NCBI GenBank assembly: GCA_040758375.1
Contig: JBFLWE010000015.1
Location: forward strand, 1 to 64,000
DNA length: 64,000 nt
Origin: CAMLIZ01 sp040758375
Lineage (GTDB): Bacteria > Pseudomonadota > Gammaproteobacteria > Burkholderiales > Burkholderiaceae_C
Reading direction: 5' to 3'
The notes under the pieces are model-generated. The model made no database searches. It had not been told where the DNA came from and worked only from the letters and a program-made list of their open reading frames with translations. Shown piece after piece: positions 8,847 through 20,049 of this stretch. How positions within the stretch are numbered: position 1 is the first letter of the stretch; every line of letters begins with the position of its first letter. The position numbers were made by a program, and so were the translations under genes.

Positions 8847-10766
8847 ATGATCACGATCCAGTTGCCCGACGGTTCCCAGCGCCAGTTCGAGCAGCCGCCC
8901 ACGGTGGCCGAGGTGGCCGCCTCCATCGGTCCCGGCTTGGCCAAGGCCGCGATCGCCGGGCGCATCGGCCATGGCCAGGAGGCCAGAATCGTCGATACGA
9001 GCTATCGCCTCGAACACGACACGCCGCTGGCCATCCTGACGGAGAAGGACGCCGAGGGCCTGGAAGTGATCCGCCATTCCACGGCCCACCTGCTGGCCTA
9101 CGCGGTCAAGGAGCTGTTCCCCGAGGCCCAGGTCACGATCGGCCCGGTCATCGAGAACGGCTTCTACTACGACTTCTCCTACAAGCGCCCCTTCACGCCG
9201 GAGGACCTGGCCGCCATCGAAGCCAAGATGGCCGAGCTGGCCCGAAAGGACGAAAAGGTCGAGCGCCGCGTGCTGCCGCGCGACGAGGCCGTGGCCTACT
9301 TCAAGAGCCTGGGCGAGCACTACAAGGCCGAGATCATCGGCAGCATCCCGCAGAACGAGGATGTCTCGCTGTACCGCGAAGGCAAGTTCGAAGACCTGTG
9401 CCGCGGTCCCCACGTGCCCAGCACGGGCAAGCTCAAGCACTTCAAGCTGATGAAGGTGGCGGGCGCCTACTGGCGCGGCGACCACCGCAACGAGCAGCTG
9501 CAGCGCATCTACGGCACGGCCTGGGCCACGAAGGACGAGCTGCAGCAGTACCTGCACATGCTCGAGGAGGCCGAGAAGCGCGACCACCGCCGCCTGGGGC
9601 GCGAGCTCGACCTGTTCCACATCGACGACCACGCGCCCGGCGTGGTGTTCTGGCACCCCAAGGGCTGGGCGGTGTGGCAGGAGGTGGAGCAGTACATGCG
9701 CCGCGTGTACCGCGACAACGGCTACCTCGAGGTCAAAGGTCCGCAGCTGCTCGACAAGACGCTGTGGGAGAAGACGGGCCACTGGGACAAGTACCGGGAG
9801 AACATGTTCACGACGGAAAGCGAGAAGCGTGACTACGCGCTCAAGCCGATGAACTGCCCCGGTCACATCCTCATCTTCAAGCAGGGCATCAAGAGCTACC
9901 GCGACCTGCCGCTGCGCTTCGGCGAGTTCGGCCAGTGCCACCGCAACGAGCCCACGGGCGGCCTGCACGGCATCATGCGCGTGCGCGGCTTCACGCAGGA
10001 CGACGGCCACATCTTTTGCACGGAAGACCAGATCCTCGGCGAGTGCATCGCCTACACGGCGCTGCTGCAGAAGGTCTACCGGGACTTCGGCTTCGAGCAG
10101 ATCATCTACAAGGTGGCCACGCGGCCGGAGGCACGCATCGGTTCCGATGAAAGCTGGGACAAGGCCGAGCACGCGTTGATGGAAAGCCTGCGGCGCTCGG
10201 GCGTGGAGTTCGAAATCGCTCCCGGCGACGGCGCCTTCTACGGCCCCAAGATCGAGTACACGTTGAAGGACGCCATCGGCCGCCAATGGCAGTGCGGCAC
10301 GATGCAGGTGGATTTTTCGATGCCGGGCCGCCTGGGTGCCGAATTCGTCGCCGAAAGCGGCGAGCGGCAGACGCCGGTGATGCTGCACCGGGCCATCGTG
10401 GGCAGCATGGAGCGCTTCATCGGCATCCTGGTCGAGCAGCATGCGGGCGCATTGCCGCTGTGGCTGGCCCCGGTGCAGGTGGTGGTGACGAGCATCACGG
10501 ACGCGCAGCAAGACTATGTTTCCGAAGTCGTGAAATCGCTTCAAAAACAAGGAGTTAGAGTGGTGGCCGATTTGCGGAACGAAAAAATCACGTATAAAAT
10601 CCGGGAGCATTCGTTGCAAAAGGTCCCGTTCATCCTCGTCGTGGGCGACAAGGAGAAGGCAAGCGGGGCTGTTGCGGTGCGCGCCCGAGGCAACCAGGAT
10701 CTCGGCGTCATGCCGGTCGAAGCCTTCGCTCAGAAGCTCGCCGCCGACATTGCCGCCAAGGTCTGA
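8847..10766 (+). CDS. thrS: Threonyl-tRNA synthetase
   Basis: Class II aminoacyl-tRNA synthetase of 639 residues (E. coli 642) that charges tRNA-Thr. It has an N-terminal TGS domain (ITIQLPDGS), an editing domain starting at RHSTAHLLAYAVKELFP, and a catalytic core with the zinc-ligand region MNCPGHI and the later VMLHRAIVGSMERF motif. The C-terminal anticodon-binding domain includes VVADLRNEKITYKIREHS. GGAG at 8834-8837 is nine bases before ATG 8847 and only three before ATG 8841, so I prefer 8847. It is controlled by the threonine attenuator immediately upstream and leads the infC-rpmI-rplT-pheST operon. Confidence 0.97.
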   Translation: MITIQLPDGSQRQFEQPPTVAEVAASIGPGLAKAAIAGRIGHGQEARIVDTSYRLEHDTPLAILTEKDAEGLEVIRHSTAHLLAYAVKELFPEAQVTIGPVIENGFYYDFSYKRPFTPEDLAAIEAKMAELARKDEKVERRVLPRDEAVAYFKSLGEHYKAEIIGSIPQNEDVSLYREGKFEDLCRGPHVPSTGKLKHFKLMKVAGAYWRGDHRNEQLQRIYGTAWATKDELQQYLHMLEEAEKRDHRRLGRELDLFHIDDHAPGVVFWHPKGWAVWQEVEQYMRRVYRDNGYLEVKGPQLLDKTLWEKTGHWDKYRENMFTTESEKRDYALKPMNCPGHILIFKQGIKSYRDLPLRFGEFGQCHRNEPTGGLHGIMRVRGFTQDDGHIFCTEDQILGECIAYTALLQKVYRDFGFEQIIYKVATRPEARIGSDESWDKAEHALMESLRRSGVEFEIAPGDGAFYGPKIEYTLKDAIGRQWQCGTMQVDFSMPGRLGAEFVAESGERQTPVMLHRAIVGSMERFIGILVEQHAGALPLWLAPVQVVVTSITDAQQDYVSEVVKSLQKQGVRVVADLRNEKITYKIREHSLQKVPFILVVGDKEKASGAVAVRARGNQDLGVMPVEAFAQKLAADIAAKV

Positions 10767-10839
10767 CGCTGCCTTTTGCGGCGCGCAGTCGTTTTTGTGT
10801 GGGAACTGTTTGCCTGGTTTCCGTTGAAAGGTTGACACC

Positions 10840-11388
10840 ATCGCTACTTTTGCTGACCGCCGCACTCCCAACGTGGAGCGCAAGCACCGCTTGAACCGCG
10901 AGATCACTGCGCCGCAGGTCCGCCTGAACGGGCCCGAAAACGAGCCGCTGGGCATCGTGAGCTTGCAGGAAGCGCTGCAGATGGCGGGCGAGCGGGATGT
11001 CGATCTGGTCGAAATTGCGGCGCAGGCCGATCCGCCGGTGTGCCGGCTGATGGACTACGGCAAGTTCAAGTACCAGGAGCAAAAGCGCGCGGCGGAAGCC
11101 AAGGCAAAGCAGAAGGTCATCGAGGTCAAGGAAGTCAAGTTCCGTCCGGGCACCGACGAAGGCGACTACCAGATCAAGATGCGCAACCTGCGCCGTTTCA
11201 TTGCCGAGGACGGCGACAAGGGCAAGGTCACGCTGCGCTTCCGCGGCCGCGAGATCACCCACCAGGAAATCGGCATGCGCCTTCTGGAGCGCATTCGCGA
11301 CGAACTGGCCGACGTGGCCGTCGTCGAGAACATGCCCAAGCTGGAAGGCCGGCAGATGATCATGGTGCTGGCGCCCAAGAAGCGCTAG
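10840..11388 (+). CDS. infC: Translation initiation factor IF-3 with ATC start codon
   Basis: IF-3, 182 residues, binds the 30S subunit and enforces start-codon fidelity. The N-terminal domain begins ATFADRRTPNVERKHRLNRE and the C-terminal domain ends MIMVLAPKKR. No ATG, GTG or TTG fits the conserved N terminus. The reading frame begins at ATC 10840, with GAAAGG placed eight bases upstream. infC of many bacteria uses a non-canonical start that IF-3 itself discriminates against, which gives autorepression. Calling the first GTG instead (10873) would wrongly remove eleven conserved residues. Confidence 0.95.
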   Translation: MATFADRRTPNVERKHRLNREITAPQVRLNGPENEPLGIVSLQEALQMAGERDVDLVEIAAQADPPVCRLMDYGKFKYQEQKRAAEAKAKQKVIEVKEVKFRPGTDEGDYQIKMRNLRRFIAEDGDKGKVTLRFRGREITHQEIGMRLLERIRDELADVAVVENMPKLEGRQMIMVLAPKKR

Positions 11389-11508
11389 CCGTTTGCAGAG
11401 TTCAGTGCCCCGGTCTGGTCGCCGGGGTGCTGCATAGAAGCCCTTTCAGGCCAACAAGGACGCGAGCGATTCGCGGACGCCTGGCGGGGCAGCCTACAAG
11501 GAGCAGTC

Positions 11509-11712
11509 ATGCCCAAAATGAAGACCAAGAAGAGCGCGGCCAAGCGGTTCCGCGTGCGCCCGGGTGGTACCGTCAAGCGCGGTCAGGCGTTCAAGCGCCA
11601 CATCCTCACGAAGAAGACCACGAAGAACAAGCGCCACCTGCGCGGTGCGGTCAACGTGCACGAAACCAACATGGGGCACATGGCTCAAATGCTGCCCTTT
11701 GCTGGCCTGTAA
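11509..11712 (+). CDS. rpmI: 50S ribosomal protein L35
   Basis: Basic 67-residue protein starting MPKMKTKKSAAKRFRV, the standard L35 N terminus, and ending MAQMLPFAGL. AAGGAG lies just upstream of ATG 11509. The 120-base gap after infC contains no other gene. It sits in the conserved infC-rpmI-rplT order. Confidence 0.98.
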   Translation: MPKMKTKKSAAKRFRVRPGGTVKRGQAFKRHILTKKTTKNKRHLRGAVNVHETNMGHMAQMLPFAGL

Positions 11713-11738
11713 TCACCACCTGAAGAAGGAGCAGACAC

Positions 11739-12095
11739 ATGCCTCGCGTCAAACGTGGTGTTACCGCACGCGCCCGCCACAAGAAGGTACTGGCCCTGGC
11801 CAAGGGCTACCGCGGCCGTCGCAAGAACGTCTTCCGCATCGCCAAGCAGGCGGTGATGAAGGCGGGGCAATATGCCTACCGCGACCGCCGTGCCAAGAAG
11901 CGCGTGTTCCGTCAGCTGTGGATCGCCCGTATCAATGCGGCCTCGCGTGAACTGGGCGTCACCTACAGCAAATTCATGGCCGGCCTGAAGAAGGCGCAGA
12001 TCGACATCGACCGCAAGGTGCTTGCCGACCTGGCCGTCAACGACCCGGCTGCTTTTGGCAGCATCGTCGAGAAGGTGAAGGCCCAGCTCGCTTGA
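11739..12095 (+). CDS. rplT: 50S ribosomal protein L20
   Basis: L20, 118 residues, an early 23S rRNA-binding assembly protein. The sequence MPRVKRGVTARARHKKVL and the GYRGRRKNVFR segment are diagnostic. GAAGGAG precedes ATG 11739. In enterobacteria L20 represses rpmI-rplT translation; whether it does so here is not visible. Confidence 0.98.
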   Translation: MPRVKRGVTARARHKKVLALAKGYRGRRKNVFRIAKQAVMKAGQYAYRDRRAKKRVFRQLWIARINAASRELGVTYSKFMAGLKKAQIDIDRKVLADLAVNDPAAFGSIVEKVKAQLA

Positions 12096-12152
12096 ATGTG
12101 ACCCGCGTCAAACCGCGGTTCGCGCCCCGGCCGAAAGGCCGGGCAAGACTTC

Positions 12153-12187
12153 AAGGCCGACACCTGGTGTTCGGCCTTTTTTATTTT
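12153..12187 (+). terminator. Rho-independent terminator between rplT and pheS
   Basis: AAGGCCGA (12153-12160) pairs with TCGGCCTT across a short loop, followed by a T-rich tail containing TTTTATTTTTT. It would end or partly attenuate transcription between rplT and pheS. No Phe-rich leader peptide precedes it, so I call it a terminator and not an attenuator. Confidence 0.7.
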
Positions 12188-12200
12188 TTGAACTGACCGC

Positions 12201-13247
12201 ATGGACGACCTCGATCGACTCGTGCAGGCCGCGCAGGCCGACTTCGCCGCTGCGCCCACCCCTGCCGAGCTGGAAAACGCCAAGGCGCGCTACCTGGGCA
12301 AGACCGGCCGGGTGACCGAGCTGCTCAAGGGCCTGGCGGCGTTGTCGCCGGAGCAGAAGAAGGCGCGCGGCGCCGAGATCAACGCCACCAAGCAGCGTGT
12401 CGAGGCGGCACTGCAGGCGCGCCGCCAGGCGCTGGCCGACGCCGAATTGCAGGCGCAGCTCAGGGCCGAGGCACTGGACGTCACGCTTCCCGGACGCAGG
12501 CGCGGCATCGGCGGCCTGCACCCGGTGTCGCGCACGATGGAGCGCATCGAGCAGATCTTCGGCTCCATGGGCTTCGACGTGGCCGACGGCCCCGAGATCG
12601 AGACCGACTGGATGAGCTTCACGGCGCTCAACAACCCCGAAAACCATCCGGCGCGCTCGATGCAGGACACGTTCTACGTGGACATGAAGGATGCCGAAGG
12701 CCACTGGCTCAACCTGCGCCCGCACACCTCGCCGATGCAGGTGCGCTACGCGCGCATGCACGCGGCCAAGCACGCGGGCGAAGAACACATGCCGGAGATC
12801 CGCGTCATCGCGCCGGGCCGCACCTACCGCGTGGACAGCGACGCCACGCACTCGCCGATGTTCCACCAGTGCGAAGGGCTGTGGATCGGCGAGAACGTCA
12901 GCTTCAAGGATTTGAAGGCGGTGTTCACCGACTTCTTCCGCACTTTCTTCGAGACCGACGACCTGCAGTTGCGCTTCCGTCCCTCGTTCTTTCCGTTCAC
13001 CGAGCCCTCGGCCGAGGTGGACATCGCCTTCAGCAGCGGGCCGCTCAAGGGCCGCTGGCTGGAAGTGGCCGGTTCCGGGCAGGTGCACCCCAACGTCGTG
13101 CGCAACTTCGGCCTCGACCCGGAGAAGCACATCGGCTTCGCCTTCGGCATGGGCCCTGACCGGCTGACGATGCTGCGCTATGGCGTGAACGACCTGCGCC
13201 TGTTCTTCGACGGCGACCTGCGGTTCCTGTCGCAATTCAAGTCCTGA
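12201..13247 (+). CDS. pheS: Phenylalanyl-tRNA synthetase alpha subunit
   Basis: Catalytic alpha subunit of the alpha2-beta2 class II PheRS, 348 residues (E. coli 327). An N-terminal coiled coil (about 1-90) binds tRNA. Motif 2 includes PHTSPMQVRYARMH and YRVDSDATHSPMFHQ, and motif 3 is GFAFGMGPDRLTMLRYG. It is followed after 16 bases by pheT. ATG 12201 lies 14 bases after the T-tail of the upstream hairpin. Confidence 0.97.
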   Translation: MDDLDRLVQAAQADFAAAPTPAELENAKARYLGKTGRVTELLKGLAALSPEQKKARGAEINATKQRVEAALQARRQALADAELQAQLRAEALDVTLPGRRRGIGGLHPVSRTMERIEQIFGSMGFDVADGPEIETDWMSFTALNNPENHPARSMQDTFYVDMKDAEGHWLNLRPHTSPMQVRYARMHAAKHAGEEHMPEIRVIAPGRTYRVDSDATHSPMFHQCEGLWIGENVSFKDLKAVFTDFFRTFFETDDLQLRFRPSFFPFTEPSAEVDIAFSSGPLKGRWLEVAGSGQVHPNVVRNFGLDPEKHIGFAFGMGPDRLTMLRYGVNDLRLFFDGDLRFLSQFKS

Positions 13248-13263
13248 TTCCGAGAAGCCGACG

Positions 13264-15684
13264 ATGCAATTCCCTGAAAGTTGGTTGCGCGAGTTTTGCA
13301 ACCCGCCGCTGACCACCGAGCAGCTCGCCGACACGCTCACGATGGCGGGCATGGAAGTCGAGGAGATGCGGCCGGTGGCGCCACCGTTCTCGCGCGTGGT
13401 CGTGGCCGAGATCGTCGAGTGCGAGCAGCATCCCAATGCCGACCGCCTGCGCGTGTGCAAGGTCCATGCGGGTGAACACTCGCAGGCGGGCCCGTTGCAG
13501 ATCGTGTGCGGCGCACCCAACGCCCGCGCCGGCATCCGCGTGCCGTTGGCGCTGGTGGGTGCCGAGCTGCCGCCGGGCGAGGATGGCAAGCCGTTCAAGA
13601 TCGGCACCGGCAAGCTGCGCGGCGTCGAGAGCTTCGGCATGCTGTGCTCGGCGCGCGAGCTCAAGCTGTCGGAAGACCATGCCGGCCTGCTGGAGCTGCC
13701 GGTCGACGCGCCGCTGGGTGTCGACGTGCGCCGGTACCTGCAGCTCGACGACACGCTGTTCACGCTGAAGCTCACGCCGAACCTGGGGCATGCCTTGAGC
13801 GTCTACGGCATCGCCCGTGAGCTGTCGGCGCTGACGGGGGCGCCGTTGATGGTGCCGCGCTTCGAGCCGGTGACGCCGAGCCACGACCAGAAGCTGCCGG
13901 TGCAGATCGAGGCGCCGGATCTTTGCGGACGCTTCTCTGGCCGCATCGTGCGCAACGTGAACACGCAGGCGAAGACGCCTGCCTGGATGGTGCAGCGGCT
14001 GGAGCGCTGCGGCCAGCGCTCGGTGAACGCGCTCGTGGACATCTCCAACTACGTGATGTTCGAGTACGGCCGGCCGTCGCACATCTTCGACCTCGACAAG
14101 ATCAAGCAGAAGCTGGTGGTGCGCTGGGGCCGCAAAGGCGAGACCCTCAAGCTGCTCAACGGCAACACCATCGAGGTGGACGAAACGGTGGGCGTGATCG
14201 CCGATGCCGGCAGCGTCGAGTCGCTGGCCGGCATCATGGGCGGCGACCACACTGCGGTGTCGGACGACACGCGCAACATCTACGTCGAGGCGGCCTTCTG
14301 GTGGCCGGAGTCGGTGGCGGGGCGTTCGCGCCGCTTCAACTTCAGCACCGACGCCGGCCATCGCTTCGAGCGCGGCGTGGACCCGGCGCTCACCGTCGAG
14401 CACATCGAGCACATCACCCGCTTGATCCTCGAAGTGTGCGGCGGCGACGCCGGCCCGATGGACGACCAGGTGGCGGGCTTGCCGCAGCGCCAGCCGGTCA
14501 CCATGCGCGTGGCCCGCGCGGCCAAGGTGATCGGCATGCCGCTCACGCAGTCGCAATGCGCCGGAGTGTTCGAGCGTCTGCAATTGCCGTTCACCGAGCG
14601 CGAGGGCGAGATCGCGGTGACGCCGCCGAGCTGGCGCTTCGACCTGGGCCTCGAGGAAGACCTGATCGAGGAAGTGATCCGCGTGCTGGGCTATCCGCTG
14701 CTGCCGCAGACCGCGCCACTCGCGCCGGTGACGGCGCGCGTGCGGCCGGAAGCGCGGCGCAGCAGCCATGCCATCCGCCACCTGCTGGCCGACCTGGACT
14801 ACCAGGAGACGATCAATTTCAGTTTCGTCGAAGAGCGCTGGGAGCAGGACTTCGCGGGCAACGCAGACCCGATCAAGGTGCTGAACCCGATTGCCGCGCC
14901 CTTGTCGGTGATGCGCTCGACGCTGGTGGGCAGCCTCGTCGCCGTGTTGCGCTACAACCTGGCGCGCAAGGCGTCGCGCGTGCGCATCTTCGAGATCGGC
15001 CGTGTCTTCCGGCGCGATCCGGCCACTCCGGACGGACCGTTGAGCGTGGCTGGCGTGCGGCAGCCGGCGCGCGTGGGCGGGTTGGCGTACGGGCCTGCCG
15101 ACGACGCGCAGTGGGCGCTGCCTGAGCGGGGTGTCGACTTCTTCGATGTGAAGGGCGACGTCGAGGCGCTGTTCTCGCCGCGGGTGCCGCGCTTCGTGCC
15201 GGTGGAGCATCCCGCGCTGCATCCGGGTCGCGGCGCGGCCGTCGAACTGGACGGTGAGCGGGTGGGTTTCATCGGCGAGCTGCATCCCAGATGGCGGCAG
15301 GCCTACGAGCTGCCGCAGGCGCCGGTGCTGTTCGAACTGGAACTGTCGGCGCTGCAGGAGCGGCCCGTACCTCAGTACAAGCCCATCGCGCGCCAGCAGT
15401 CGTCGTTGCGCGACCTGGCGCTGGTGGTGAGCGAGAAGGTCAGCCACGAGGCGCTGGTCGCTGCCATTGAAGACGTGGATCCGCTGATCCGCTCGGTACG
15501 TTTGTTCGACATCTACAAGCCCGCCAAGCCGACCGCCGACATCGGCGAGGGCGAGCGCAGCATGGCCGTGCGCATCGAGCTGCTGGACGACCAGGCGACG
15601 CTGAGCGACGAGCGCATCGAACCCGTGATCGGTGCCACGGTCGAACGTCTCAAAACCCGCTTTGGCGCCCGGCTGAGGGGTTGA
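13264..15684 (+). CDS. pheT: Phenylalanyl-tRNA synthetase beta subunit
   Basis: Beta subunit of PheRS, 806 residues, carrying the editing site and tRNA contacts. It starts MQFPESWLREFCNPPLT. The tRNA-binding OB fold lies at about 40-150 (HPNADRLRVCKVHAG), then the B3/B4 editing and B5 domains (AFWWPESVAGRSRRFNFSTDAGHRFERG). A C-terminal ferredoxin-like anticodon-binding domain follows (QSSLRDLALVVSEKVSHEAL). The stop overlaps the start region of ihfA. Confidence 0.97.
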   Translation: MQFPESWLREFCNPPLTTEQLADTLTMAGMEVEEMRPVAPPFSRVVVAEIVECEQHPNADRLRVCKVHAGEHSQAGPLQIVCGAPNARAGIRVPLALVGAELPPGEDGKPFKIGTGKLRGVESFGMLCSARELKLSEDHAGLLELPVDAPLGVDVRRYLQLDDTLFTLKLTPNLGHALSVYGIARELSALTGAPLMVPRFEPVTPSHDQKLPVQIEAPDLCGRFSGRIVRNVNTQAKTPAWMVQRLERCGQRSVNALVDISNYVMFEYGRPSHIFDLDKIKQKLVVRWGRKGETLKLLNGNTIEVDETVGVIADAGSVESLAGIMGGDHTAVSDDTRNIYVEAAFWWPESVAGRSRRFNFSTDAGHRFERGVDPALTVEHIEHITRLILEVCGGDAGPMDDQVAGLPQRQPVTMRVARAAKVIGMPLTQSQCAGVFERLQLPFTEREGEIAVTPPSWRFDLGLEEDLIEEVIRVLGYPLLPQTAPLAPVTARVRPEARRSSHAIRHLLADLDYQETINFSFVEERWEQDFAGNADPIKVLNPIAAPLSVMRSTLVGSLVAVLRYNLARKASRVRIFEIGRVFRRDPATPDGPLSVAGVRQPARVGGLAYGPADDAQWALPERGVDFFDVKGDVEALFSPRVPRFVPVEHPALHPGRGAAVELDGERVGFIGELHPRWRQAYELPQAPVLFELELSALQERPVPQYKPIARQQSSLRDLALVVSEKVSHEALVAAIEDVDPLIRSVRLFDIYKPAKPTADIGEGERSMAVRIELLDDQATLSDERIEPVIGATVERLKTRFGARLRG

Positions 15685-15686
15685 AC

Positions 15687-16091
15687 ATGACCATGGAACC
15701 ACGCAGCATGAACAACGCAAGCGACGAGGCCGCCATGGACGACGAAGCGAACGACCGCGTGATCCTGCCGTCGCTGGAGACTCCCACGCTCACCAAGGCC
15801 GAACTTGCCGAGCTGCTGTTCGAGCGCCTCGGCCTGAACAAGCGCGAGTCGAAGGACATGGTGGAGGCGTTCTTCGAGATCATCCATGCGAGCCTGGTGT
15901 CCGGTCAGGACGTGAAGCTGTCGGGGTTCGGCAACTTCAACATCCGACGCAAGGCGCCACGACCCGGGCGCAACCCGCGCACGGGCGAATCGATCCCGAT
16001 CAAGGCGCGCAACGTGGTCACATTTCACGCCAGTCACAAACTCAAAGGCATCGTGCAAGGCGACATCCCTGTTGAAGGCGAGTTCGAGTAA
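15687..16091 (+). CDS. ihfA: Integration host factor alpha subunit
   Basis: DNA-bending nucleoid protein, 134 residues, forming a heterodimer with IhfB. The HU/IHF core starts at TPTLTKAELAELLFERLGL and contains GFGNFNIRRKAPRPGRNP, whose Pro intercalates DNA. Compared with E. coli (99 residues) it has an acidic N-terminal extension of about 30 residues. GAGGGG at 15675-15680 is six bases before ATG 15687. Internal ATGs (15693, 15708) could give shorter forms. Clustering with pheT is conserved in proteobacteria. Confidence 0.95.
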   Translation: MTMEPRSMNNASDEAAMDDEANDRVILPSLETPTLTKAELAELLFERLGLNKRESKDMVEAFFEIIHASLVSGQDVKLSGFGNFNIRRKAPRPGRNPRTGESIPIKARNVVTFHASHKLKGIVQGDIPVEGEFE

Positions 16092-16126
16092 AGTGTGAGG
16101 TTCCACGCTAGATCTCGTTGATTTCA

Positions 16127-16588
16127 ATGGAGAAAGCGCTCCCCGCCATCCCCGCCAAACGCTACTTCACGATCGGCGAGGTGAGCGAGCTCTGCGGCGT
16201 GAAGCCGTACGTGCTGCGCTATTGGGAGCAGGAGTTCACGCAGCTCAAGCCGATGAAGCGCCGGGGCAACCGGCGCTACTACCAGCACCACGAGGTGCTG
16301 CTCATCCGGCGCATCCGCGAGCTGCTGTACGAGCAGGGGTTCACCATCAGCGGGGCGCGCAATCGCCTGGCCGAACAGCAGGGCAGCGCGCGGCATGAAG
16401 CGCTGCTGCCGGCGGCCGACAACGCGATCCTGCCTGATGCTTCGGAAGGAGCGCTGCACGACAACGGAGAAGCCGAGGCCGAAGCTGCAGAGCAGGCCGC
16501 GGCGTTGCCCGTGCCCGAGGTGCACGAGCTTTCGCTCAACCAGATGCGCAACGAGCTGTTGTCCATTCGCGGGCTGCTCACGATCTGA
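16127..16588 (+). CDS. MerR family transcriptional regulator
   Basis: Regulator of 153 residues. The N-terminal winged HTH reads YFTIGEVSELCGVKPYVLRYWEQEF and RRGNRRYYQHHEVLLI. There are no MerR-type metal-binding cysteines, and the C-terminal half is acidic, Ala-rich and probably flexible. The gene follows ihfA by 35 bases and precedes tRNA-Pro, an arrangement conserved in betaproteobacteria; its target is unknown. ATG 16127 was chosen; TTG 16118 would add three residues. Confidence 0.9.
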   Translation: MEKALPAIPAKRYFTIGEVSELCGVKPYVLRYWEQEFTQLKPMKRRGNRRYYQHHEVLLIRRIRELLYEQGFTISGARNRLAEQQGSARHEALLPAADNAILPDASEGALHDNGEAEAEAAEQAAALPVPEVHELSLNQMRNELLSIRGLLTI

Positions 16589-16624
16589 ACCTCGCGGGAA
16601 TCGGCTATACTCTCGCGCTTGCGT

Positions 16625-16701
16625 CGGGGTGTAGCGCAGCCTGGTAGCGCACTTGCATGGGGTGCAAGGGGTCGCGAGTTCGAATCCCGCCACCCCGACC
16701 A
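16625..16701 (+). tRNA. tRNA-Pro (anticodon GGG)
   Basis: Complete cloverleaf with encoded CCA. The acceptor CGGGGTG pairs with CACCCCG, and the anticodon stem CTTGC/GCAAG encloses a seven-base loop with GGG at 34-36. The T loop is GTTCGAATC. A strong -10 element, TATACT (16606-16611), lies 13 bases upstream, so it may have its own promoter. Confidence 0.97.
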
Positions 16702-16710
16702 TTCATCTCC

Positions 16711-16745
16711 AACGGGCCGTCAGCCAAACTGACGGCCCGTTTTCG
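16711..16745 (+). terminator. Terminator after tRNA-Pro
   Basis: ACGGGCCGTCAG pairs perfectly with CTGACGGCCCGT around a five-base loop and is followed by TTTTC. It may act in both directions, because the Bug gene ends head-on just downstream. Confidence 0.85.
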
Positions 16746-16754
16746 TTGGGCGCC

Positions 16755-17732
16755 TCACTTGGCAGCCAGGCCCAGGCGCTCGATCAGCTTCTTGTCCCGC
16801 GCGAAGGTGTCGCTTGCCCATTGACGGTATTCGTCCGGGCTGCGGTACCAGAGGTCCTGGTTGAGCTGCTCCAGCACCGCGATGTGCTTGGGGTCGTCCA
16901 TGGCCTTCCTGAAGGCGTCGTGCAGCGTCTTCACGATGGCCGGGTCCATGCCCTTGGGGCCCACGATGCCGTAGGGCGAGCTCGACACCACGCCGTAGCC
17001 CAACTCCTTGGCGGTGGGCACGTCGGGCCAGCGCCGGGTGCGCTTGTCGCCGAAGGTGACCAGCAGCCGCATCTGGCCGCTGTCGACGAACTTGTCCCAG
17101 CCGGTGGCGTCGCTCTGTGCGGTGACGTGGCCGCCTAGCAAGGCGGCCTGCATGTCGGCGTTGCCCTTGAACGGCACGTGCACGAGCTGCACTTTCGCGT
17201 TTTCCGCCAGTTCCTCCATCAGCAGGTGCGGCGAGGTGCCGATGCCGGTGGACCCGTAGTCGATCTTGCCCGGCTGCTTGCGCGCGGCCTCGATATAGTC
17301 ATTGAAGGTCTTGTACGGAGCGTCGGCCCGCACGGTGAGGCCGAAGGTGTAGCCCGACACGCCGATGATGAAGCTGAAGTCGTTGATCGGGTGCCAGGGC
17401 GTCTTTTGCATGTGCGGCACGCGCAGCATGCCCATGGGGTACTGGGCGATGGTGTAGCCGTCGGGCTTGGCCGTCATGGCCATCGTGCCGGGGCCCAGCG
17501 TGCCGCCTGCGCCCGGCTTGTTCTCGACGACGATGTTCTGCCCCAGGTGCTTACCGGCCACCTCGGCGAGCGCCCGCATGTGCCGGTCGGTGGAGCCGCC
17601 GGCCGGCCACGGCACGATCAGTGTGACCGGCCTGCTGGGATAAGGCTGGGCTTGCGCCATGGTGGCGGCTGGCGCGGCGATCAGGCCCGCCAGGGCAACC
17701 AGCAGCAGCCGATGAACGAAGCGTCGTTTCAT
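16755..17732 (-). CDS. Bug family tripartite tricarboxylate transporter substrate-binding protein
   Basis: Periplasmic solute-binding protein, 325 residues, of the Bug/TctC family that is hugely expanded in Burkholderiales. The signal peptide covers about 1-29 (MKRRFVHRLLLVALAGLIAA, cleaved after AQAQ). Family marks are YPSRPVTLIVPWPAGGSTD, NIVVENKPGAGGTLG and SSPYGIVGPKGM. No tctA/tctB membrane genes lie nearby, which is normal for orphan Bug proteins. The ligand is probably a carboxylate but cannot be named. GGAG upstream on the minus strand supports the ATG at 17732. Confidence 0.93.
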   Translation of the reverse strand: MKRRFVHRLLLVALAGLIAAPAATMAQAQPYPSRPVTLIVPWPAGGSTDRHMRALAEVAGKHLGQNIVVENKPGAGGTLGPGTMAMTAKPDGYTIAQYPMGMLRVPHMQKTPWHPINDFSFIIGVSGYTFGLTVRADAPYKTFNDYIEAARKQPGKIDYGSTGIGTSPHLLMEELAENAKVQLVHVPFKGNADMQAALLGGHVTAQSDATGWDKFVDSGQMRLLVTFGDKRTRRWPDVPTAKELGYGVVSSSPYGIVGPKGMDPAIVKTLHDAFRKAMDDPKHIAVLEQLNQDLWYRSPDEYRQWASDTFARDKKLIERLGLAAK

Positions 17733-17898
17733 TGCATGTCTCCTTCGATGTGCGAGCCGGCCATGCTGCGCCGGGGCCGGCGCCCGGGCCTGACAAGCAG
17801 GTGACAAATGCAGGGTTAGTCCGGGCCTTCGCACTGCGCGACGGGCAAGAAAAAGGCCCGGCAGTGCCGGGCCCCGTGAGGCAGGTTTCACCGTTGGA

Positions 17899-20049
<2,151 letters not shown>

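Noticed and set aside
12098..12199. A frame before pheS ending FGLFYFLN, resembling a Phe-rich pheST leader peptide
   Set aside because: The Phe codons come from the terminator's own T-tract and lie after the hairpin, so a stalled ribosome could not control it. No Phe-rich frame precedes the hairpin.
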